Under the pieces are notes generated by a model that was not told the DNA's origin, searched no databases, and saw only the letters and a list, made by a program, of their open reading frames with translations. The position numbers were made by a program, and so were the translations under genes. From the NCBI GenBank assembly GCA_900543885.1, contig UQTA01000018.1, forward strand, positions 1-47,817: a DNA stretch of 47,817 nucleotides, read 5' to 3'. Numbering within the stretch: the first letter of the stretch is position 1; each line of letters begins with the position of its first letter. This document shows positions 42,114-47,817 of this stretch, one piece after another. This DNA comes from an uncultured Clostridium sp. GTDB lineage: Bacteria; Bacillota; Clostridia; Lachnospirales; Lachnospiraceae.

Positions 42114-42353
42114 ATAATAAATGAAGCGCATATGTGATACCTGGGATGTGCGAAGTTCTTACCAATTTTGAACCTACATTAGACTAAAGGGATTCCAATA
42201 TTTTTAAGCGGATGTCATGCCTCCTTTTTAAGCGTGGAAGGCAGAAGTTTAAGTGAGGTTGCCCACCTAGCATTGCTAGGCGTCAATAAGTAAGAGACGG
42301 CATCTTGGGGTCACAGAAGATAAAAGCAGCGAGGTTCTCGCTGCTTTCTTTTT
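42114..42353 (+). ncRNA. ssrS: 6S RNA (ssrS) with its terminator
   Basis: The 5' part TACC-TGGGATGTGCGAAG (from 42137) and the 3' part GACGGCATCTTGGGG (about 42296-42310) pair like the closing stem of 6S RNA, extended by TGTGA (42133-42137)/TCACA (42311-42315). TTGAACCTACATT (42169 onward) resembles the conserved segment that follows the 5' stem in 6S RNAs. The RNA mimics an open promoter and holds sigma-A RNA polymerase in stationary phase. It is preceded by its own promoter and followed by an intrinsic terminator. The mature RNA is probably near 42133-42315. Confidence 0.85.
42323..42353 (+). terminator. Intrinsic terminator of 6S RNA
   Basis: AAAGCAGCGAG, loop GTT, CTCGCTGCTTT is a perfect 11-bp stem followed by CTTTTT. 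Confidence 0.9.
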
Positions 42354-42410
42354 GCAGCAAAAATCTTTGCTGCTTTATCATATGTTTATAAGGTGATAAG
42401 GATATTGTTT

Positions 42411-44735
42411 ATGAAGCAAAAATGGAAATTAAACGTAAAGGATTTAAGGATCAGCAAAAAGCAGATGGTTTTATGGATGGGGGGAATACTGGCAGCAGTG
42501 ATCCTCCTCATGGTGTTTATCGTAAAGGTTGAACCTCCTGCAGAAGGCATATCCAGAGCAGAAGCAGCGAAAGCCCTGGCGCTGGTTTTTGAGGATCCAC
42601 AGACATTAGAAGAGATGGCCTCTGAGCGTGAAAATTCTGCTTTTGCAGAGAAAGAAAGAGAAAACTGGTTTGTAAAATATATGGATTATCTTTATGAAAA
42701 AGGTTATCTGGATGACAAGGTCACACCGGCAAGTCTTACATCTGCCCAGGGAAATCTTACATACGAAGATGTAAATGCAATAGCCCAGAAGTTATCGCCT
42801 GCTTTAAAAAAACAGGTGGGAATGACCCGCTGGAATAAGAAAAAGACATTTTCAAAAAACAGTTGGTGGGATCTGTATAAAGATATTGTCAAAGAAAATG
42901 ATAAAGAGGGAAATCTGAAAGAAGTCTCCGCTGTTTTATTCGGAACACCTTCCAATATGGAGCAGGCTGAGAGCTGGACTGCCTATACAACAGAAGGTGT
43001 ATTCGGTTTTCAGGGACTGGCTTTGGATGCATATATGGATTGTGAGATCCGCTTCTGGGTCAGAGACCAGGAAATAGCAGGCATGACTCAGATTGCAGAT
43101 GATAAGCCGGTTTATAAGAATATCTGGATATCGGATGTGGAAAAAGACCAGTTTACTGTTTACATCGGCAAATATACCAGAACCTTTACTGCAGAAGGCA
43201 AACTGGCTTCCCAGGCAGAAAAGAAAAATGAAGAACTGAAATCCTGTGTGGCTGATCTGCATATGGAAAATGGTAAATTAAAGAAGATCACAGTGAAAAA
43301 AGAGAGGGTTCGGGGAAAAGTTCTTGCAGTGACAGATGATTTCATTGAACTGGAAGGTTACGGTTGCGTTCCTTTAGATGACAATTTTCATGTATACAAG
43401 GTATATGGGGATTTTCAGGTCCTTGGAAAAGGCAGTATCCTGGTAGGCTATGATCTGCAGGAATTTGTGGCTGCAGAGGGAAAAGTCTGCGGGGCTATCT
43501 TAGAGCAGCCCTTAGATGCAGATACGATCCGTGTCCTGATCATGGATAATGGCTTTAAACAGATCTTTCATGACAACATTGAACTTACGGCAAACTGTAA
43601 TGGAGAAATGATCTACGAGAAGGAAAATGGGGATCATGAAAGCAGTTCTTTTAAACAGGGAGATACATTTTCTTTCGAAGCTGCAGATAAAAAACTGGAA
43701 AACGGACGTATGATCTTAAAACCAGAGGATAATGAAGGTCTTACAGTTACTTCCTTAGAACGTGGTCAGGGAAAGCCGACCTACAGCGGTTCTATGGAAG
43801 TGAAAGCAGAGAAAGATGGATTGGTCCTTATTAATGAATTGTATCTGGAAGATTATTTGAAGAAAGTAGTTCCCAGTGAAATGCCGGCTTCTTATGAAAA
43901 AGAAGCACTAAAGGCCCAGGCAGTCTGTGCCCGCACCTATGCATACCGTCAGATCCAGGGAAATGCTTATGGTCAGTATGGCGCCCATGTGGATGACAGT
44001 ACGAATTATCAGGTATATAACAATATTAATACCAGTGAACGTACAGACCAGGCAGTAAATGAAACATATGGACAGATGCTTTTCTACAATGATAAGCCGA
44101 TAGAAGCCTTTTATTATTCTACCTCCTGCGGCCATGGGGCAGATGGAAGTGTGTGGGGCAAAGAAGGAGCTGCATTGCCCTATCTGCGTTCCATGCAGAT
44201 AAAAAAAGGTGCAAGAGAGCTTACCATGGAAGATAATGATACCTTTGACGAATACATACGTTCTAAAAACATTACTTCCTATGATGCTTCTTATCCTATG
44301 TTCAGATGGCATGTGGATATTAAGGCAGATGTCCTCTCTAAACAGATACCAGGAGTGGGAAATGTAACAGATGTAAATGTAGTTTCAAGAGGACTTGGCG
44401 GTATTGCCTCTGAAGTAGAAGTAAAAGGTGATGGAGGAAGCTATAAAATAAAAGGCCAAAGCCAGGTAAGAAGCATGCTTGGAAATACGGAGCTTGTAAT
44501 AAAAAAACAGGATGGAAGCGATATGACAGGAAGCGCCTCTCTTCCAAGTGCCTTTATTTCTATTGAAAAGCGTACCGCAGAGGATGGAAGCATTGTATTT
44601 CGCATATACGGCGGCGGTTTTGGACATGGTGTTGGAATGAGCCAGAATGGCGCTCACAGTATGGCAAAGGCAGGAAAAACCTATAAAGACATTCTTGATT
44701 TCTTTTATCATGGAGCGCAGATCAATACAGAGTAA
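42411..44735 (+). CDS. SpoIID/LytB-domain cell-wall protein with SLH-like N-terminus
   Basis: A 774-aa membrane-anchored protein. A single transmembrane helix lies at about residues 20-40. Next comes a segment resembling S-layer-homology repeats (ISRAEAAKALALVFEDP and LTYEDVNAIAQKL), a mostly beta central region, and the SpoIID domain (about 470-770): YLEDYLKKVVPSEMP, EALKAQAVCARTYAYRQIQ, CGHGADGSVWG and IYGGGFGHGVGMSQNGAHSMA. SpoIID members are lytic transglycosylases that cut denuded glycan during engulfment; vegetative relatives act as amidase activators. ATG 42411 follows AAGGA. The unusually long N-terminal half suggests an additional surface role. Confidence 0.88.
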   Translation: MKQKWKLNVKDLRISKKQMVLWMGGILAAVILLMVFIVKVEPPAEGISRAEAAKALALVFEDPQTLEEMASERENSAFAEKERENWFVKYMDYLYEKGYLDDKVTPASLTSAQGNLTYEDVNAIAQKLSPALKKQVGMTRWNKKKTFSKNSWWDLYKDIVKENDKEGNLKEVSAVLFGTPSNMEQAESWTAYTTEGVFGFQGLALDAYMDCEIRFWVRDQEIAGMTQIADDKPVYKNIWISDVEKDQFTVYIGKYTRTFTAEGKLASQAEKKNEELKSCVADLHMENGKLKKITVKKERVRGKVLAVTDDFIELEGYGCVPLDDNFHVYKVYGDFQVLGKGSILVGYDLQEFVAAEGKVCGAILEQPLDADTIRVLIMDNGFKQIFHDNIELTANCNGEMIYEKENGDHESSSFKQGDTFSFEAADKKLENGRMILKPEDNEGLTVTSLERGQGKPTYSGSMEVKAEKDGLVLINELYLEDYLKKVVPSEMPASYEKEALKAQAVCARTYAYRQIQGNAYGQYGAHVDDSTNYQVYNNINTSERTDQAVNETYGQMLFYNDKPIEAFYYSTSCGHGADGSVWGKEGAALPYLRSMQIKKGARELTMEDNDTFDEYIRSKNITSYDASYPMFRWHVDIKADVLSKQIPGVGNVTDVNVVSRGLGGIASEVEVKGDGGSYKIKGQSQVRSMLGNTELVIKKQDGSDMTGSASLPSAFISIEKRTAEDGSIVFRIYGGGFGHGVGMSQNGAHSMAKAGKTYKDILDFFYHGAQINTE

Positions 44736-44794
44736 ATAAAGAAGGTCTGGCGGCAGACATGGCAGTTATGGAATCAGAAGAAGGGTACATGATA

Positions 44795-44844
44795 TAAAAA
44801 AACGGTTCAGGAAAATGAGTAGTATATTCCTGAACCGTTTTTTC
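44795..44844 (+). terminator. Intrinsic terminator after the SpoIID-domain gene
   Basis: AAAAAACGGTTCAGGAA pairs with TTCCTGAACCGTTTTTT around a 14-nt loop. Being flanked by A and T runs, it can also stop the convergent 3D-domain gene. Confidence 0.9.
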
Positions 44845-44891
44845 CTATGTCAGCTGCCTGTACAAAAGCCAACTGGCTTTTTTTGTATTAT

Positions 44892-45371
44892 TTATGCAGT
44901 TAATAAGAAAACTTCAGCATTCTGTATTCCGTGATTTCTTGTTTCAGCATGTGTATCGTAAAAAATATCAATGTGATGTCCCTTTACGCCGCCGCCTTTG
45001 TCCTCAGCAGTATAAATAACGCCGTTGATCATAACTTTTGTTCCATAAGGGATCACTCTTGGGTCAACAGCAATGGTATGGTGGGCGCTGGCAACAGCAC
45101 CGGTGCAGGTATTTCTTCCCCAGCCGGCAGAGCAGCTTTTACATGGACAGTAGCCGGTGGTTTTAAAAGTCCCCAGAGAAACCAGGTGGTCTGCTGGTTC
45201 TTCGGCAGATTCACAAGATTCCGCTTCATGGGAATCCTGACTGTTTTCAGTAGTTTCTGCCTGCTGCGCTTGGTCAGAAAGATCATTTTCTGAAGCGAAA
45301 GCCGAAAAGGCAGAGCCAATTATAAAAAATACAGTGATAAAAGTCGTGGTTAATAGTTTCTTCATGTTCAT
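44892..45371 (-). CDS. Secreted 3D-domain cell-wall protein (YocH/RlpA-like)
   Basis: A 159-aa exported protein. The signal peptide is KKLLTTTFITVFFIIGSAFSAFA, cleaved near AFA-SEN. An acidic Gln/Glu/Ser linker follows. The C-terminal 3D domain (about 80-158; FKTTGYCPCKSC, the Asp in IAVDPRVIPYGTKV, then TAEDKGGGVKGHHIDIFYDT) has the three conserved Asp of the fold found in peptidoglycan hydrolases such as YocH and in MltA. Four extra Cys (CPCKSC and NTC) could form disulfides. ATG 45371 follows AAAGGAGGT; ATG 45365 is two codons on and equally possible. Confidence 0.9.
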   Translation of the reverse strand: MNMKKLLTTTFITVFFIIGSAFSAFASENDLSDQAQQAETTENSQDSHEAESCESAEEPADHLVSLGTFKTTGYCPCKSCSAGWGRNTCTGAVASAHHTIAVDPRVIPYGTKVMINGVIYTAEDKGGGVKGHHIDIFYDTHAETRNHGIQNAEVFLLTA

Positions 45372-45456
45372 TTCTACCTCCTTTTGCAGTCGGAAAGGAA
45401 AAGGATTGCTGCCATTCACGATACTGCATAATATTTGCAATGTATTTTTAACACAT

Positions 45457-45502
45457 TGTAAATATATGTAATATTTTTGTAACATATGAACGATAATGTA
45501 AT
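45457..45502. promoter_or_regulatory. Cluster of TGTAA motifs with a WalR-like box
   Basis: TGTAAA (45457), TGTAAT (45467), TGTAAC (45478) and TGTAAT (45497) occur on the plus strand. TGTAAT-N5-TGTAAC at 45467-45483 fits the WalR consensus exactly. They lie in the upstream region of the 3D-domain gene; in B. subtilis yocH, a 3D-domain gene, belongs to the WalR regulon. Confidence 0.5.
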
Positions 45503-45530
45503 ATTTATCATAGTTTTTTATTTTTGTCAA
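45502..45530 (-). promoter_or_regulatory. Promoter of the 3D-domain gene
   Basis: On the minus strand, TTGACA (45525-45530) and TAAATA (45502-45507) are separated by 17 bp, leaving a leader of about 120 nt before the gene. Confidence 0.65.
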
Positions 45531-45548
45531 GAAAAATGAAAAAAGCCC

Positions 45549-45577
45549 TTGACAAATTCTTTATAAAGGAATATATT
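45549..45577 (+). promoter_or_regulatory. Sigma-A promoter of hrcA operon
   Basis: TTGACA (45549-45554) and TATATT (45572-45577) have 17-bp spacing and lie just before the CIRCE operator. Confidence 0.85.
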
Positions 45578-45591
45578 ATGCAATGTAGATA

Positions 45592-45618
45592 TTAGCACTC
45601 TAATGAGTTGAGTGCTAA
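45592..45618 (+). promoter_or_regulatory. CIRCE operator for HrcA
   Basis: TTAGCACTC, nine bases, GAGTGCTAA is the perfect CIRCE inverted repeat. HrcA binds it, with help from GroEL, to repress the heat-shock operon. Confidence 0.97.
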
Positions 45619-45656
45619 TAACAACAAGAGAAAAAGCGAACGGGAGGCAGGAACAC

Positions 45657-46703
45657 ATGGATGCGCAGTTAGATGAGCGTAAGGTCACTATATTAAAAGC
45701 GATCATAAAGACTTATCTGGAAACAGGCGAGCCGGTAGGTTCCCGGACGATTTCCAAGTATTCGGAACTGAAACTTAGTTCTGCCACCATCCGCAATGAG
45801 ATGTCAGACCTGGAAGAGATGGGTTATATTATCCAGCCGCATACTTCCGCAGGACGTATTCCTTCTGATAAGGGATACAGGTTCTATGTTGACCAGATCA
45901 TGCAGGAGAAAGAAAACGAGGTCACAGAATTTAAGGATGTGATGGTCCAGAAAGTAGATAAACTGGAACTGGTTCTTAAAAAAATGGCTCAGGCTCTTGC
46001 AGCAAATACCAATTACGCAGCGATGATCAGCGGACCAAGCTATCACAAAACAAAGCTGAAATTCATACAGCTTTCCAGAGTTGAGGCGAATAAACTTCTG
46101 GTGGTGGTAGTAGTAGAAGGCAATATCATCAAGAACACGATGATCGATGTTGGCGAAGATCTTGGGGAACAGGAACTTCTCAATCTGAACATCCTCTTAA
46201 ACAGCAGCTTAAACGGACTGACAATTGAAGAAATAAATCTTGGGATTATCAGCAAGCTGAAAGAAGACGCAGGCATTCACAGCCAGGTTATTGAACTGGT
46301 GCTGAATGAGGTCGCAGAAGCCATTAAGGCGGGCGGCGATGATCTGCAGATCTATACCAGCGGTGCGACCAACATTTTCCGGTATCCGGAACTGGCGGAA
46401 GGTGACAAAGCCAGTAAGCTGATCGGAACGTTAGAACAGAAAGAAGTGCTGCAGGAATTTGTTTCTGATGTAAATGAAGACCAGCAAAGCGATGGAGGCA
46501 TCCAGGTATATATTGGTGATGAAACACCGATCCAGTCTATGAAAGACTGCAGCGTGGTCACTGCCAACTATGATCTGGGCGGGGGCCTTAGAGGAACGGT
46601 GGGTATCATCGGACCAAAGCGAATGGATTATGAAAAGGTTCTTGGAACTTTGAAAAATCTGATGAATCAGCTGGATGCAGCATTTAAAAAGGATGAAAGG
46701 TGA
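45657..46703 (+). CDS. hrcA: Heat-inducible transcription repressor HrcA
   Basis: A 348-aa repressor. The N-terminal winged helix (residues about 1-80) has LSSATIRNEMSDLEEMGYI and TSAGRIPSDKGYRFYVD, diagnostic of HrcA, followed by the GAF-like and inserted dimerisation domains (about 95-345; IIGPKRMDYEKVL near the end). ATG 45657 follows GGGAGG at 9 nt; earlier GTG codons would overlap CIRCE. Its own promoter carries CIRCE, so it represses itself together with grpE and dnaK. The stop overlaps the grpE leader. Confidence 0.97.
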   Translation: MDAQLDERKVTILKAIIKTYLETGEPVGSRTISKYSELKLSSATIRNEMSDLEEMGYIIQPHTSAGRIPSDKGYRFYVDQIMQEKENEVTEFKDVMVQKVDKLELVLKKMAQALAANTNYAAMISGPSYHKTKLKFIQLSRVEANKLLVVVVVEGNIIKNTMIDVGEDLGEQELLNLNILLNSSLNGLTIEEINLGIISKLKEDAGIHSQVIELVLNEVAEAIKAGGDDLQIYTSGATNIFRYPELAEGDKASKLIGTLEQKEVLQEFVSDVNEDQQSDGGIQVYIGDETPIQSMKDCSVVTANYDLGGGLRGTVGIIGPKRMDYEKVLGTLKNLMNQLDAAFKKDER

Positions 46704-46708
46704 TAGCA

Positions 46709-47305
46709 GTGAGCGAAGAAATGAAGAATGAAGATCTGAAGGATCCGTCCGGTATGGATCAGGAAGCTTGCGGGGAGACTGCTTCTGAAACTCCAAAAAT
46801 GGAGGAAGCAGAAGAAAAGACCAAAGAAAAAGCACCTGAGAAAGAGGGCTTCTTTAAAAAGAAAAAAGATCCGAAAGATGAGAAAATAGAAGAACTGACA
46901 GACAAAGTAAAACGCCAGATGGCTGAATTTGATAATTTCCGCAAGAGAACGGAAAAAGAAAAATCCACCATGTATGAAATGGGTGCAAAAGACATCATTG
47001 AGCGTATGCTTCCAGTCGTTGATAATTTTGAAAGAGGCTTAGCTTCCATTCCGGAGGGCGAAAAAAATACAGCTTTTGCTGAGGGAATGGAAAAAATATA
47101 TAAGCAGTTCCAGAAAGTCTTGGAAGACGCCGGTGTAAAAGCCATTGAGGCAGCCGGACAGCCATTTGATCCTAACTTCCACAATGCAGTGATGCATGTA
47201 GAAGATGAAAGCTTAGGAGAGAATATCGTGGCTGAGGAACTTCAGAAAGGCTATATGTACCGTGACAGTGTTGTAAGACACAGCATGGTGAAAGTAGCTA
47301 ATTGA
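46709..47305 (+). CDS. grpE: Nucleotide exchange factor GrpE
   Basis: A 198-aa co-chaperone that releases ADP from DnaK. An acidic, lysine-rich N-terminal tail (about 1-60) is followed by the long dimerising helix (DEKIEELTDKVKRQMAEFDNF in two conserved halves, then RKRTEKEK) and the beta domain with GQPFDPNFHNAVMHVED and ELQKGYMYRDSVVRHSMVKV. GTG 46709 is preferred because AAAGGTGAT lies 5-8 nt upstream; GTG 46700 overlaps the hrcA stop and ATG 46721 is the next alternative. Confidence 0.96.
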   Translation: MSEEMKNEDLKDPSGMDQEACGETASETPKMEEAEEKTKEKAPEKEGFFKKKKDPKDEKIEELTDKVKRQMAEFDNFRKRTEKEKSTMYEMGAKDIIERMLPVVDNFERGLASIPEGEKNTAFAEGMEKIYKQFQKVLEDAGVKAIEAAGQPFDPNFHNAVMHVEDESLGENIVAEELQKGYMYRDSVVRHSMVKVAN

Positions 47306-47407
47306 CATTGAGTGGAACAAACCCGTCATTAACGAGTTCTTTCACGAGTTTAGTGCGAACTATTAAGGCATTACATTACTTAACATATATAACAGGAGGA
47401 AAATACT

Positions 47408-47817
47408 ATGGGTAAGATTATTGGTATCGATTTAGGTACAACTAATAGCTGCGTAGCTGTTATGGAAGGTGGAAAGCCAACCGTTATCGCTAACGCAGAA
47501 GGCGTAAGAACCACACCATCTGTTGTGGCATTTACAAAAACAGGAGAAAGACTGGTAGGTGAGCCTGCTAAGCGTCAGGCAGTTACCAATGCAGACAGAA
47601 CCATTGCTTCTATCAAGCGTCATATGGGTACTGACTACAAGGTAGATATTGATGGAAAGAAGTACACTCCACAGGAGATCTCCGCAATGATCCTTCAGAA
47701 GCTGAAAGCAGACGCTGAAAGCTATCTGGGCGAGTCTGTAAGCGAAGCAGTTATCACAGTTCCTGCATATTTTAACGATGCACAGCGTCAGGCAACAAAG
47801 GATGCTGGTAAGATCGC
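47408..47817 (+). CDS. dnaK: Chaperone DnaK (Hsp70), N-terminal part (3' truncated)
   Basis: The first 136 codons of Hsp70, running off the window. GIDLGTTNSCVAVMEGG (phosphate 1 loop) starts at residue 5, and TPSVVAFTKTGERLVGEPAKRQ and VITVPAYFNDAQRQATKDA are classic DnaK segments. ATG 47408 follows ACAGGAGG. It is 102 bp after grpE, in the CIRCE-controlled operon; no second CIRCE is visible in the gap. Confidence 0.98.
   Translation, partial: MGKIIGIDLGTTNSCVAVMEGGKPTVIANAEGVRTTPSVVAFTKTGERLVGEPAKRQAVTNADRTIASIKRHMGTDYKVDIDGKKYTPQEISAMILQKLKADAESYLGESVSEAVITVPAYFNDAQRQATKDAGKI

Overview
The window looks like a chromosomal segment of a gut-type Lachnospiraceae (Clostridia, low-to-moderate GC Firmicutes). 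The evidence is AGGAGG-type ribosome binding sites, a YesM/YesN two-component pair beside sugar ABC importers, a CIRCE-controlled hrcA-grpE-dnaK operon, a cobalamin-dependent methionine synthase with a separate activation protein, and a Firmicutes-type 6S RNA. I cannot name the genus. No phage, insertion-sequence transposase, CRISPR array, tRNA or rRNA was seen. Both ends are cut inside genes: glycogen phosphorylase on the left and dnaK on the right.

Layout. (1) 1-5070: the glgP tail, then metF, a MetH-activation protein and metH (methionine synthesis and one-carbon metabolism), then a lone nine-cysteine small protein. (2) 5176-7775: a palindromic repeat, a Crp/Fnr regulator divergent from deoD, and a DUF368 polyprenyl-phosphate flippase candidate. 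(3) 7754-20400: a GntR/UTRA repressor divergent from a long operon. The operon holds an SPL-like radical SAM protein, a HAD phosphatase, an ATPase-less ABC importer, a TIM-barrel isomerase, a SIS protein, YjbQ, a nucleoside hydrolase, a double nucleoside deoxyribosyltransferase and adenine deaminase. The same operator sequence recurs at three promoters here, which argues for one regulon handling an imported sugar/nucleoside-like compound. (4) 20506-30832: YesN/YesM, a second ATPase-less importer, two Gfo/Idh/MocA dehydrogenases and two TIM-barrel isomerases, forming a polyol or unusual-sugar catabolic operon. (5) 30846-33448: a MATE exporter and a HAD phosphatase, divergent, separated by a repeat-rich spacer with a perfect 101-bp direct duplication. 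(6) 33441-38838: a zinc importer (znuA-znuC-znuB) followed by two CobW/COG0523-type GTPases, one with four Cys3-His repeats and one apparently fused to a YcgQ-like domain. (7) 38853-42353: a highly structured leader and DEAD-box helicase, YbaK, cytidine deaminase and 6S RNA. (8) 42411-47817: a SpoIID-domain protein, a 3D-domain cell-wall protein and hrcA-grpE-dnaK.

The least ordinary content is: the region-3 regulon, which joins import, glycoside cleavage, base exchange and adenine deamination; the zinc island, where a Cys/His motif is shared between an ABC ATPase tail and a GTPase; two non-coding repeat families (a hairpin family at four sites and a long palindrome at two full sites plus a fragment); a 152-nt rod-like hairpin before the helicase; and phased TGTAAC repeats, resembling WalR boxes, before the cysteine-rich peptide and the 3D-domain gene. 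Functions are inferred from recognisable motifs and gene context; no database search was run.
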